A stretch of DNA of 64,000 nucleotides. Origin: an uncultured Flavobacteriales bacterium. GTDB taxonomy: Bacteria > Bacteroidota > Bacteroidia > Flavobacteriales_F > PHOS-HE28. Shown here piece by piece: positions 10,083 through 18,985 of this stretch. The position numbers and the translations under genes are program-made. How positions within the stretch are numbered: the first letter of the stretch is position 1; each line of letters opens with the position of its first letter. A model generated the notes under the pieces. That model worked only from the letters and a program-made list of their open reading frames with translations, had not been told where the DNA came from and did not search any database. The stretch spans positions 62,001-126,000 of the forward strand of contig CALMPI010000049.1 in the NCBI GenBank assembly GCA_937872175.1, in the 5' to 3' direction.

Positions 10083-11524
10083 ACCGGAAACACCCGTTGG
10101 TCGAAGGCCCGGCCGTGCTGCTGGGCCATGGCCTGTTCCTGTTCCTTCTGTTCCTTTCCTGGTGGCACTGGGACCTGCGCATCGCCCATGTCGATACGGC
10201 CTATCAGGTCTTCAGCTGGCTGAACGACCCGGCGTACAAGATCGAAGCCCACCGCTACTCGGCGATCGTTCCCCAGGCGCTGATCAAGGCAGGGGCCGGC
10301 CTTGGTCTGGGAACCCGAACCCTGCTGATCGTCGCATCCGTCGCCCATGTCCTTGTTCCGTACCTCATTTTCGTGACGGGCGTGCATGTCCTTCGGTCAC
10401 TGGTGGTGGCCATGGCCATGCCTTTGGCCACCGTGCTCTGCATGCACACGTCCTTCTATGGCATGGTGCTGGAGGCCCACTACCTGCTTTCCTATCCGTT
10501 CCTGGTGTTGGCGTTCTGGGAGTGGGCGTTCAACAAGGGCGTCGGCAGGAGACCGTGGACCCTGGCTGTGGGCCTTGTCCTGCTCATCCCCACGCTGATG
10601 GTGCATCCCACGGCGTTCGCCTTCGTCTTGTTCATGGCGCTCTTCGCCTTCCTGTTGCCCGGGCGCTCGTGGCCCCTTCCTGTTTCGGCCATGCTGGTCT
10701 GCCTGCTCTGGGCCATGAACTACAGGACATGGTTCCCGCCCAGTGCGTATGAGCTGGAGTTCAGCACCAACCTGCGCAACGGCCTGACGGACCTTGGTCG
10801 GATCCCGGAGCTCGTGTCCACTGGTTACTTCCTGGATGGGTTGCTGCTTCCAGGCAAGTTCTACATCCTTCCGGTCGTTCTTCTGCTCCTGGGGGTCATG
10901 GCACTGCTGCGTTCCCGCCACTACCTGCATGCCGCTTTCGCGGCCGCGGCCTTCCCGGCGTATCTCGTGGTGACCTTCCTTTCATCCCCGTATGGCCAGC
11001 AGGAGATCATGATGGACAAGAGCATCATGCCCTCCGCGCTGCTGGCGGTGCTCCCTTGGGTGCTTGGCCATGCCGGGGAGGCGCATGGCCGTCGTTCCGC
11101 AGCGCTGATGACGGCCATCCTGGTGATCGTGCTGGTCGTCAAGTCGGGGGCGATCGCTACCGCCGCCGCACGCTATGAGGATCGCCTTGCCGGGCTGCAA
11201 CAGGTGGTGCAGGATGGCCGGTCCTCCGGCGGGGGCGTGCGGTACTTCACCGCACCGGACCAGGCCGCTTATGGGCTTGTGGGCGATTGGGGTGTGCCGT
11301 TCGAAACGCTGTTGATCAGCGCCTCCGACGGTGGAGCTCCGGTCATGATGCTTCCGTGCGAACCCATCCCTGAGGGAACCGCGTGGGAGCAGTTGCCTTT
11401 CTGGCTGCAGGACATGCATTACCCGATGGACCGGGACCGGTTCGGGGTCGACATCGACCCCGCTTCGCTGCATGCGATCCCGGTCTTCCGAGCATCAGGC
11501 GAAGCACCCGCCCTCACTCAATGA
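10079..11524 (+). CDS. Polytopic membrane protein of glycan operon, unknown function
   Basis: 481 aa with a membrane segment directly after a short basic N-terminus, and around ten hydrophobic stretches up to about residue 370, then a soluble tail of about 100 residues. An H-V-D-T-A-Y-Q motif lies in the first loop. I recognise no family signature; the layout and the operon suggest a glycosyltransferase-like or flippase-like partner of the preceding genes. Its start overlaps the preceding stop (ATGA). Its 3' end overlaps the 3' end of the convergent lipoprotein gene by 11 nt, leaving no room for a conventional terminator. Confidence 0.6.
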   Translation: MNRKHPLVEGPAVLLGHGLFLFLLFLSWWHWDLRIAHVDTAYQVFSWLNDPAYKIEAHRYSAIVPQALIKAGAGLGLGTRTLLIVASVAHVLVPYLIFVTGVHVLRSLVVAMAMPLATVLCMHTSFYGMVLEAHYLLSYPFLVLAFWEWAFNKGVGRRPWTLAVGLVLLIPTLMVHPTAFAFVLFMALFAFLLPGRSWPLPVSAMLVCLLWAMNYRTWFPPSAYELEFSTNLRNGLTDLGRIPELVSTGYFLDGLLLPGKFYILPVVLLLLGVMALLRSRHYLHAAFAAAAFPAYLVVTFLSSPYGQQEIMMDKSIMPSALLAVLPWVLGHAGEAHGRRSAALMTAILVIVLVVKSGAIATAAARYEDRLAGLQQVVQDGRSSGGGVRYFTAPDQAAYGLVGDWGVPFETLLISASDGGAPVMMLPCEPIPEGTAWEQLPFWLQDMHYPMDRDRFGVDIDPASLHAIPVFRASGEAPALTQ

Positions 11525-13427
11525 TCACCTCCTGCACCTCGCCCACGAGGTCCCTGGCGGGGAAGGGGATGTAGCCCTGGTCGAAGGGCGTGCCCGGCCA
11601 CCAGCGGGTGTTGTGCCATTCCTGGGTCACGATCAGGTGCATCTGCACGTTGCTCACCTCGGTGACCGTGTTGTTCATGTAGGCCACGGTGCGCAGGTGC
11701 TCCGGATCGGGACCGATGCGCCAGAAGATCTCCTGCGGCCGCCAGTCGATCTCGAACCAGTAGTGGTCGCCCCCGAAGAGCTCGCTGTCCGGCGCCTCGG
11801 TCTTCTGGGTCAGCGCGCGGTAGTTGTGGTCCCAGCGGTGGTTCACGTAAGTGCGGCCGTCCTTTTCGATGGCGTGGCAGCCGACGTCGAAGTCCTCCGC
11901 ATCATGGCAGGCCATGTCCCAATTGGTGCAGGCCACGGTGATCATGCCGCGGCCGTCGGTTCGTGTGTCGCTCGTGCTGTAGGTCCAGGCGTTGCGGTCG
12001 TCCGGCAGGGCCAGCTGCTGCGGGTAGGTCGGTGGAAAGGCACGGTCCGGACAGTAGGAGGGGGTCTTGAGGATCTCGAAATCGATCTCCGAATACGCCA
12101 CGCGGGGCACCCGTTGGTCGTTGTCGCCCCCATAGTAGTTGGCCATGTAGCCGTCGTTCAGGCAGGGCCGTCGCAGGCCCCCGGGCGCCCCGTCGTAGAT
12201 GAGCCAGATGGCGTTGGTGAGGCCCACCCACATGTCCGAGTCGTTGAGCAGCCGCGTGAGCTTGCACTTCACCCGGTAGCGGCCATAGGCCAGGCCATGC
12301 CGCGAGCGGATGCCCACGTTCTCCTTGCGCCAGTCGCCATCGGTGCTCGCCGGGTTGCGCAGCTCGATCACGTTGCGCTCCGGGTCGCTGCGCACCGTGC
12401 TGCACGGGGTGCGGGCCACCATCGGCCGCAGGCCCACCAGCTGGTCCGCCGGGAAGAAGCACCGGTAGCGGTCGTGATCCGCCGGCGTGTATTCGTTGTT
12501 CAGCACGTCCGCGATCAGCGGGATGTTGGCGAAGCGCGTGCTGGCGTCCACGTAGTGGATGAACTGCTCGAACGGGGCCTGGGCCGAGAGCTTCGGGTCG
12601 TCGCCGCAGGCTGCCGAGAAGGCCGAGCGGTCCCCGGCGTGTTCGGGCCGCACATGGACCCCGGCGCCCAGGAGCGGGCGGGCCTCGACCTTCAACCGCT
12701 GGGCCGCGATGCGCACCTCGGCCCCGCCCAAGCGCGCCCCCGGCCCGCTGATCCAGTACCAGAACGGGTCCACATGCCGCCCCTCCACGGTGCGGCGGAT
12801 GTCCTGCACCTCGGGCACGGGCGGTGTGCGCGCGAATTCATCCTCGGGAAGCACCACGAGCATGAACACGTACTCGCCCACACGCGGATTGCGTGACCAG
12901 CGCGCGGGCCGTCCCTGGTCATCGCGATGCTCGGGCTGGTCGCGCGGGTCGCCGCGGATGCGGAACGCATCGGTGACCGTGATGCCCTCGGTGGTCGCCG
13001 GCGGGCTCAGGCGGAAGCCCTCGCTTGCGTCCTCCCAGCTGCCGTAGAAGTTCTCGTGGGCCAGTGGATGCTGCTTCCCGTCCGGTGCGGTGTGCGCGAA
13101 CTTGTAGCTGTCGTTCAGGTAGTACAGCTTGTAGTGGAAGCGTGTGCCACGGCCGGTGGTGTCGCGAAGGGTGAAGCGGAAGGTGAACCGGCCCTCGGCC
13201 ACCTGCCGCACGCTGGGCAGCACGAAGCCGCTGTCGAGCGCATCGGTGTAGTCGAGGGTGATCACGCCCACACCGGTGTCGTTCACCGGCCAGTTGGTGA
13301 GGGCCGCGAACTCCTGCACGGCGCCGGGCCCTTGCGGGGGGCGCACGCCACAGGCCCCGAACAGCAGGAGCAGCCCGCCGCCGAAGGCCACGGCGATGTG
13401 ATGTGGAACTGTGCGCGGGCGGTTCAT
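11514..13427 (-). CDS. GH16-like secreted lipoprotein
   Basis: 637 aa. A signal peptide ends in the lipobox L-F-G-A-C (Cys about residue 26), so it should be lipidated. The C-terminal half looks like a laminarinase/carrageenase-type (GH16) jelly roll: the sequence S-E-I-D-F-E-I-L places Glu447, Asp449 and Glu451 in the ExDxE catalytic pattern. W-F-E-I-D-W-R-P-Q-E-I-F-W further on resembles the family's conserved strand. The N-terminal 300 residues are of unknown type. Predicted role: polysaccharide hydrolysis or binding at the cell surface. It is translationally coupled (4-nt overlap) to the gene before it. Family assignment rests on the motif only. Confidence 0.62.
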   Translation of the reverse strand: MNRPRTVPHHIAVAFGGGLLLLFGACGVRPPQGPGAVQEFAALTNWPVNDTGVGVITLDYTDALDSGFVLPSVRQVAEGRFTFRFTLRDTTGRGTRFHYKLYYLNDSYKFAHTAPDGKQHPLAHENFYGSWEDASEGFRLSPPATTEGITVTDAFRIRGDPRDQPEHRDDQGRPARWSRNPRVGEYVFMLVVLPEDEFARTPPVPEVQDIRRTVEGRHVDPFWYWISGPGARLGGAEVRIAAQRLKVEARPLLGAGVHVRPEHAGDRSAFSAACGDDPKLSAQAPFEQFIHYVDASTRFANIPLIADVLNNEYTPADHDRYRCFFPADQLVGLRPMVARTPCSTVRSDPERNVIELRNPASTDGDWRKENVGIRSRHGLAYGRYRVKCKLTRLLNDSDMWVGLTNAIWLIYDGAPGGLRRPCLNDGYMANYYGGDNDQRVPRVAYSEIDFEILKTPSYCPDRAFPPTYPQQLALPDDRNAWTYSTSDTRTDGRGMITVACTNWDMACHDAEDFDVGCHAIEKDGRTYVNHRWDHNYRALTQKTEAPDSELFGGDHYWFEIDWRPQEIFWRIGPDPEHLRTVAYMNNTVTEVSNVQMHLIVTQEWHNTRWWPGTPFDQGYIPFPARDLVGEVQEVIIE

Positions 13428-14575
13428 GGGGCGGTGATGCGCAGCAGGGCGCCGCGCGGGGCGGGTGTGGTGGCGATGCGCTCGCTTCCGTCCTCGAGGA
13501 TGTCCACGTCGTACCCGATGATGCGCAAGGCGCCCGCCTCGGTGGCCACGTGCACCCGCTCGAAACCGAGCAGGTCACCAGTGGCGGCGCACCAGGGACG
13601 GATGAGGTAGCGTGCCTGTCCGGCGCCATCGACCGATCGCGCGACGCCGTCACCCGGGGCGTAGCGCCACCGGTACGACCCGCCGGGCAGGGTGATGGTC
13701 TCCGTTGTCGCAGGAGGGGCAGCACCGACGCGCACCCCGGCCTGCATGGGATCCACCGCGCCGAGGCATTCCACGCCGGCGAAGGGCAGGGGGCGCGTGG
13801 TGCGCGCGCTGTCCTCCAGGTCGTGCGCGCGGATGCTGTCCCGGCCCAGGACATCCCCGCTGCGGAACACCACGTCCATGTCGTCGATCCAGGTATCGTG
13901 GCGGTGCTTGTTCCAGAGGTAGATGGTGATCACGTCGTCATCGGCCACCTCCAGGTCGCGCAGCAGCAATTCGCCTTGCAAACGCTGCCATGCGTCAGGT
14001 GTGTGTTCGTGGGCCCGGAGCTCTTTGCCGTACCACGCCCGTTGTTCCTCGCCCCGGTGCACGGTGGTGACGATCACCAGGCCGGGGTCGTCGGTGCGGC
14101 ACCAAAGCCCCGCCGCGATGGAGGTCACCGGGGCGCCCACGTCACCCGCGCGGCGGCGGATGGCGGGTCCGTACTCCTCGGAGGCCTTCAACAGCATCGA
14201 TCGCCGGCCGCTGCGTGCGAACGTGCTCGCCAGCATGGTGCTGTCCGCGGACGACTCCATGTCGAAGTGCAGGTTGGGCCGCAGGGTGCGGCCGCCGAGG
14301 GTGATGGACGCACCGGAGCGTGCGGCCTGCGGCCGGTCGAAGGGCGCCGGGTCGCCGGTCGTGAGCGTGCGGCCGTCGGACGTGCCGGTGGCGGTGCGTT
14401 CGGTGGACAGGTCCGTCGCGGCAGGGCCTGCGGGCCTGCGCACGGCCTGGCGCAGGTCGCGGAGCTCGCGCTTCACGGCCTCGGGCCGCAGCAGGGCCAG
14501 CGCGGCGGCGACGGCCACGAGCAGCAGCGTGAACAGGAGCAGCAGGCGGCGGCGTGGCATCGGTGCGGTGCTCAC
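13424..14575 (-). CDS. Membrane-anchored protein with beta-sandwich-like segment, unknown function
   Basis: 383 aa. A single hydrophobic segment after a basic start (about residues 10-28) gives a signal anchor; the rest is polar. In the middle, I-T-I-Y-L-W-N-K followed by a W-I-D-D-M-D-V-V-F strand resembles the C-terminal strands of the two GT-C-like proteins that end at 3398 and 10082. I recognise no enzyme motif. Its stop overlaps the start of the GH16-like lipoprotein and its start overlaps the stop of the gene before it, so the three genes form one coupled unit, probably acting on surface glycans. Confidence 0.55.
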   Translation of the reverse strand: MSTAPMPRRRLLLLFTLLLVAVAAALALLRPEAVKRELRDLRQAVRRPAGPAATDLSTERTATGTSDGRTLTTGDPAPFDRPQAARSGASITLGGRTLRPNLHFDMESSADSTMLASTFARSGRRSMLLKASEEYGPAIRRRAGDVGAPVTSIAAGLWCRTDDPGLVIVTTVHRGEEQRAWYGKELRAHEHTPDAWQRLQGELLLRDLEVADDDVITIYLWNKHRHDTWIDDMDVVFRSGDVLGRDSIRAHDLEDSARTTRPLPFAGVECLGAVDPMQAGVRVGAAPPATTETITLPGGSYRWRYAPGDGVARSVDGAGQARYLIRPWCAATGDLLGFERVHVATEAGALRIIGYDVDILEDGSERIATTPAPRGALLRITAP

Positions 14576-14976
14576 TCGATCATCACCCCGCGCACCTTCA
14601 TCAGGGGAAGCGGGGTGAAGTTGGCCTCCTGGATGCTCTCCGGCAGGAAGATGTACTTCTTGTCGTGCAGCTGCCCGTTGGCGTAGAAGCTCAGCCAGTA
14701 CTGATTGCTGAGGCCGAAAAGTTCCTCCATGATGGGCTCGATGCGTGCCCAGCTTCGCGGGCCGAGCTTGTCCAGGAAATGGCGCATCTCACTGGTGCGG
14801 CGCGCCTCACCCGCCAGCTCCCCATAGCCGCGCGAACTGATCAGCACGTTCTCCAGGGCGTAGTCGTTCCGGTTCACCAGGTACACGTACCAGCCTTCCA
14901 CGCCTTCGGGGTCCGGCTCGCGCACCACGGCCATGGCCACGCCTTCGACCTTGGGGGGGTGGATGTCCTTGCGCAT
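14572..14976 (-). CDS. Conserved hypothetical protein of Bacteroidota (134 aa)
   Basis: 134 aa, acidic, without signal or membrane segment. Features are V-Y-L-V-N-R-N, an S-S-R-G-Y-G-E loop, M-R-H-F-L-D-K-L, a conserved-looking F-G-L-S-N-Q-Y-W-L-S-F-Y, and a final K-K-Y-I-F-L-P-E-S-I. I recall this as a widespread small protein in Bacteroidota that databases often mislabel as a phenylalanyl-tRNA synthetase subunit; nothing in it looks like a synthetase. Function is unknown. It sits 6 nt after the serine hydrolase gene and overlaps the following gene by 4 nt. Confidence 0.7.
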   Translation of the reverse strand: MRKDIHPPKVEGVAMAVVREPDPEGVEGWYVYLVNRNDYALENVLISSRGYGELAGEARRTSEMRHFLDKLGPRSWARIEPIMEELFGLSNQYWLSFYANGQLHDKKYIFLPESIQEANFTPLPLMKVRGVMIE

Positions 14977-14982
14977 CTCCCG

Positions 14983-16155
14983 TCAGCCCTTGCACCCGGC
15001 CAGTTCCCGGGCGATGGCGATCCAGTGGAACACGTCCTGCGGGTGGCCCTCCTCGTTCACCTCCTCGCGCTTCATGCCGGTGCGCACCAGCACCAGGTCC
15101 TCGTGCGGGATCACCACCACGTACTCGCCGTGGAAGCCGCGGCAGTAGTGGATGGGCCGCCCCTCCAGTTCGGCCAGCCACCAGAAGTAGCCGTAGCGGG
15201 CGTTGGGCCGGCCCTTGTCCATCACCTTGGCGGGGGCCACCGAGGCCAGGAAGTAGTCGCGCGGCACGATCTCGCGGCCCTTCCACAGGCCGCTGTCGAG
15301 GTACAGTTGTCCGATGCGACCGAAGTCGCGCGCCGTGGCGTAAAGGCAGCAGAAGGCCTTGAAGTCCCCGTCCTCCCTGTCCTTGCCCCAGTAGGCCGGG
15401 TGCTCGCAGCCCAGCGGGCCCCAGAGCTTCTCGGCCACCAGCTCGTCGAGGGGGCGCTTCCAGGCGGCCTCCAGCACCTCGGCCATGATCTGTGTGGCGC
15501 CACTGATGTAGTCGAACTCCCGGCCCGGAGGGATGCGGCAGGGCTGGTCGAGGCTCAGCGCACGTACATCGGTGCCGTAGTAGCCCTTGGCATTGTCGCT
15601 GAAGGGGTCGGCGCCGCTCTCGCCCCAGTCCAGCCCGGTGCTCATCGTCAGCACGTGCTCGATCGTGATCGCGCCGTGGCAGGGGTCCATCGCCGTGAAC
15701 TCGGGCAGGAGGTCGCCCACCGGTTGCTGCACGCTCCTGATCACACCCTCTTTGAGCGCGATGCCGGTGAGCACGCTCACGTAGCTCTTGGCCACGCTGA
15801 AGCTGTTGCTCACGCTGTCCGCGTCCCAGCCGTTCCAGTACTGCTCGAAGATGAGGCTGTCGTGCTGGAACACGGCGAAGCCCACGCTGTACAGGTCCTT
15901 GAGCTGTTGCTCCTGTTCGGGCTTGAGCGAAAGATGTCCGTAGCGGGCGCCTTGGGGCCAGGGTTGTGGCGCGGTGGCCGGGATGGTGCTGTAGGGGAAG
16001 AAGTCGCGGTCGTCGATCTCCGGAGCGGTGCGACCGATGAGGTAGGTGTAGCGCACGCCGCGGGGGATGTGCCCGTTGCCGGTGGCGTAGGCCAGGACGA
16101 TGAGCAGGACGACAAGACCGGCGGTCCAGAGCAGGATCTTCTTCAACAGGCGCAT
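14983..16155 (-). CDS. Serine hydrolase, beta-lactamase/class C related
   Basis: 390 aa with an N-terminal membrane/signal segment (residues 5-24). The motif S-F-S-V-A-K places the nucleophile Ser120 and general base Lys123 of the SxxK motif, followed by D-Y-I-S at the position of the second (YxN/YxS) motif. S-T-G-L-D-W-G-E is typical of the 6-aminohexanoate-dimer hydrolase/EstB branch of this superfamily. It probably acts as a periplasmic or surface esterase/amidase; antibiotic hydrolysis is not implied. A -7-like TACCTTCG lies about 17 nt upstream and is mirrored by one for the divergent gene. Confidence 0.8.
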   Translation of the reverse strand: MRLLKKILLWTAGLVVLLIVLAYATGNGHIPRGVRYTYLIGRTAPEIDDRDFFPYSTIPATAPQPWPQGARYGHLSLKPEQEQQLKDLYSVGFAVFQHDSLIFEQYWNGWDADSVSNSFSVAKSYVSVLTGIALKEGVIRSVQQPVGDLLPEFTAMDPCHGAITIEHVLTMSTGLDWGESGADPFSDNAKGYYGTDVRALSLDQPCRIPPGREFDYISGATQIMAEVLEAAWKRPLDELVAEKLWGPLGCEHPAYWGKDREDGDFKAFCCLYATARDFGRIGQLYLDSGLWKGREIVPRDYFLASVAPAKVMDKGRPNARYGYFWWLAELEGRPIHYCRGFHGEYVVVIPHEDLVLVRTGMKREEVNEEGHPQDVFHWIAIARELAGCKG

Positions 16156-16171
16156 GGCGGACAGGGATGGC

Positions 16172-16179
16172 CGAAGGTA
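16172..16179 (-). promoter_or_regulatory. -7 box for serine hydrolase operon
   Basis: On the minus strand this reads TACCTTCG, 16 nt before the start codon. An identical box for the divergent gene lies 26 nt away, giving a compact divergent promoter region. Confidence 0.4.
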
Positions 16180-16204
16180 GGGTCCTCGGGCGAGGAGGGG
16201 ACGC

Positions 16205-16212
16205 TACCTTCG
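16205..16212 (+). promoter_or_regulatory. -7 box for BNR-repeat protein
   Basis: TACCTTCG on the plus strand, ending 24 nt before the start at 16237. It is the divergent counterpart of the box at 16172-16179. Confidence 0.4.
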
Positions 16213-16236
16213 TGATGGTCTGAACGGACGGACCGG

Positions 16237-18840
16237 ATGAACATGTGGTGGCGTTCGGTGATGATCGGTGGCCTCAGCCTGGGATGCTGGACCATGCTGG
16301 ATGCGGGAGCATGGGGGCAGTCCGGTCCGACGTTCGAGGTCCTGAAGGCCACTTTTGAGGCTCAGTTCACCGAGCGGCCGATCCTGCGCGGAACGGGCTT
16401 CAACAAGTTCAAACGCTGGGAGGCCTATTGGGAACCAAGGCTGCTGCCCGATGGCCGCTTCCCATCCAGCGAGATCGTGGAAAAGGCGTGGACCGACCGC
16501 TGCTCCATGTATGTCGTTGGTGCGAAGACCGGTGCTGACTGGACGGAAGTGGGCCCCACCAGCTTCGTGTTCGCCGGCTTCGGGGGCCTTGGACGCGTCA
16601 ACTGCATCGCTTTCCATCCCATGGATCCCGCCACATTCTGGGCCGGTACTCCAGGCGGTGGGCTTTGGAGGACACAGGACGGGGGCCTGTCGTGGGCCAC
16701 GGTCAACAGTGACATGCCCGTGCTCGGGGTCAGTGATATCGCCGTCGATCCGACCGATCCGGACGTGCTCTACATCGCCACAGGGGATGCGGAAACGGCC
16801 CTGGTGGTGCCGTCGAGCACAAAGAGCATCGGTGTTTGGAAGAGCATCGATGCCGGTGCGACATGGTCTCCCACGGGCCTTCAAATGGCGCTGGAGGATC
16901 AACGGTTGATCGGCCGTCTGATCATCCATCCCGCGAACCCCCAGGTGCTGTTCGCCGCCGCCTCGAACGGGGTCTGGCGCACTGCGGATGCCGGCGCCAC
17001 ATGGACGAACGTGCTGCAGGGTTGGTTCATTGACCTGGAGTTCAAGCCGGACGACCCCCAGGTGATCCACGCGGCGAACCTGAGCGCGAACGGAACGGCG
17101 CAGGTCCATCGATCGACGAACGGCGGTTCCTCGTGGACACAGGCTTCCTCGTTCACCGGTGTCAGCCGCATCGCCCTCGCCGTCACACCCGCGATGCCCG
17201 ATCTGGTGATGGCCGTTTCCGCCGATGTGCTGGGTCTCGGCGGATTGGAAGGGGTGTACTATTCCACCGATGGGGGTGCTGGATATGTCCAGGCCATCGA
17301 TGGCACCTGCATCAACAACCTCCTGAACCGGAGCTTCGATGCATCGTCGTGCGGTGGTCAGGGCGTGTTCGACCTGGTCGCGGCGCTGGATCCGCTGGAC
17401 CCCGTGCGCCAATGGGTCGGTGGCATCAACCTGTGGCGCAGCGGGAACGGCGGCGCGAACTGGCAGCTCAACAGCATGTGGACCATCGATCCGCAACTGA
17501 ATCCCAACGGCACCCCCTTCCTCCATTCGGACAAGCATTGCCTGGTGTTCCACCCCCAGTACCCCAATGTGGTGCTGGCCTGCAGCGATGGCGGAGTGCA
17601 CCTCACCAACGACCAGGGGCTCACCTGGTATGACAGGAGCAGCGGCATGGGCATCAGCCAGATGTACCGGGTGGGCCTGTCCGCGAGCGAACCCGACAGG
17701 GCGTTGTGCGGGTTGCAGGACAACGGGCTCAAGCAGGTCGACGGCGGACTTTGGACCGATCATATCCCGGGCGACCACATGGAGTGCATCATCGACCCAC
17801 TGGACGCGGATGTACAGTATTCCTGTGCGTTGACCGGCCTGCTGTACCGAACGGTCGACAATTGGTCCAGCCGTGAACTCGTCGCCAACAACATCCCGGG
17901 GTTCTCGGATTTCCTCCAACAGAACGGCTTCGGTCCGGGCGCATGGGTGACACCCTTGGTGATGGACCCGGCGGACCCGCATGTGCTGCTCATCGGCCTG
18001 AACGAGGTCTGGCGCACTGGGGATCAGGGCTCTTCATGGACGCCGATCTCCGGCTTCAACGGTGGTGTGCCGCTGCGGTCGTTGGCCATGGCCCCATCGA
18101 ATAGCGCGGTGATCCATGCCGGCACGTACAGCACGCTGTACAGCACCACGAACGGAGGGCTCATCTGGAGCGCGACGTCGACCACCGCGATCTCCGGGGT
18201 GCCCGGCCTGGCGATGACCGGCGTTGTGGTGAGCGCAGCGGACGCATCCACGCTGTGGGCCATTTTCGGCGGTTATACGGCAGGCACCAAGGTCTTCCGA
18301 TCGAATGACGGCGGTGCCTCCTGGTCGAACATCTCGGGCAGCCTCCCGAACGTACCGATCAATTGCATTGTTCATGTGGCGGGAAGCAATGGAGCGGTCT
18401 ACATCGGAACGGACCTGGGTGTGTTCCGCATCGACGATGGGCTCATGGATTGGGAGGCCTTTGACCACGGACTGCCGCGCGTGCAGGTGAACGACCTCGA
18501 GGTGAGCTATTCGACAGGAGAACTCTACGCGGCCACCTTCGGTCGTGGTCTGTGGAGCAGTCCGCTGGCCGAGCTGATCGCTGGGACAGCGGACGAGCGA
18601 CAGGCCGATCGGCTCCTCGTGGCACAAGGACCTTTCCCGGGATCGATCACCGTGTTCCCACCACGAGCCCGCCCGGGCCGCATCGATGTGTTCGCGGCCA
18701 CGGGACAGCGCGTGCGGTCCGTTGAAGCGCACGGCTCTTCGGTCGTGATCGACCTGGGTCGGTGCGCACCAGGGGTTCACACGGTGTTGATGAACTGTGT
18801 GGATGGTACGCGCGTTGCCGCGCGGTGGCTCCATCATTGA
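16237..18840 (+). CDS. Secreted BNR/sortilin-type beta-propeller protein with T9SS-like tail
   Basis: 867 aa. A signal peptide (about residues 1-27, ending A-W-G-Q) precedes a long repeat domain rich in D-G-G-x-S/T-W and D-A-G-A-T-W motifs (Asp-box/BNR blades, as in VPS10/sortilin and photosystem assembly Ycf48-like proteins). These mark one or two beta-propellers; the family binds ligands or glycans outside the cell. The last ~70 residues (I-T-V-F-P-P ... D-V-F-A-A-T-G-Q-R-V ... L-G-R-C-A-P-G-V-H) have the outline of a type A T9SS sorting domain, though degenerate at the usual P-N-P. It is monocistronic, with its own promoter box. The specific ligand is unknown. Confidence 0.75.
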   Translation: MNMWWRSVMIGGLSLGCWTMLDAGAWGQSGPTFEVLKATFEAQFTERPILRGTGFNKFKRWEAYWEPRLLPDGRFPSSEIVEKAWTDRCSMYVVGAKTGADWTEVGPTSFVFAGFGGLGRVNCIAFHPMDPATFWAGTPGGGLWRTQDGGLSWATVNSDMPVLGVSDIAVDPTDPDVLYIATGDAETALVVPSSTKSIGVWKSIDAGATWSPTGLQMALEDQRLIGRLIIHPANPQVLFAAASNGVWRTADAGATWTNVLQGWFIDLEFKPDDPQVIHAANLSANGTAQVHRSTNGGSSWTQASSFTGVSRIALAVTPAMPDLVMAVSADVLGLGGLEGVYYSTDGGAGYVQAIDGTCINNLLNRSFDASSCGGQGVFDLVAALDPLDPVRQWVGGINLWRSGNGGANWQLNSMWTIDPQLNPNGTPFLHSDKHCLVFHPQYPNVVLACSDGGVHLTNDQGLTWYDRSSGMGISQMYRVGLSASEPDRALCGLQDNGLKQVDGGLWTDHIPGDHMECIIDPLDADVQYSCALTGLLYRTVDNWSSRELVANNIPGFSDFLQQNGFGPGAWVTPLVMDPADPHVLLIGLNEVWRTGDQGSSWTPISGFNGGVPLRSLAMAPSNSAVIHAGTYSTLYSTTNGGLIWSATSTTAISGVPGLAMTGVVVSAADASTLWAIFGGYTAGTKVFRSNDGGASWSNISGSLPNVPINCIVHVAGSNGAVYIGTDLGVFRIDDGLMDWEAFDHGLPRVQVNDLEVSYSTGELYAATFGRGLWSSPLAELIAGTADERQADRLLVAQGPFPGSITVFPPRARPGRIDVFAATGQRVRSVEAHGSSVVIDLGRCAPGVHTVLMNCVDGTRVAARWLHH

Positions 18841-18985
18841 GCAGCCTGACCATCGGCCCGCCGCTTGGTGTGCACCCCGGGTATGCGCTGCGCGTGGTGC
18901 GGCCTGCTCCTCTCCATGGCCGAACGTGTTGCATGATGCGCCTGGCGATCGGTGCAACTTGCCGACGAGGTCGGCCCCTGTGCGA

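Noticed and set aside
14572..14976. Phenylalanyl-tRNA synthetase subunit
   Set aside because: No synthetase motif, far too short; the label is a common database error for this small family.
14983..16155. Beta-lactamase giving antibiotic resistance
   Set aside because: Motifs fit the esterase/6-aminohexanoate hydrolase branch; lactam hydrolysis cannot be inferred.
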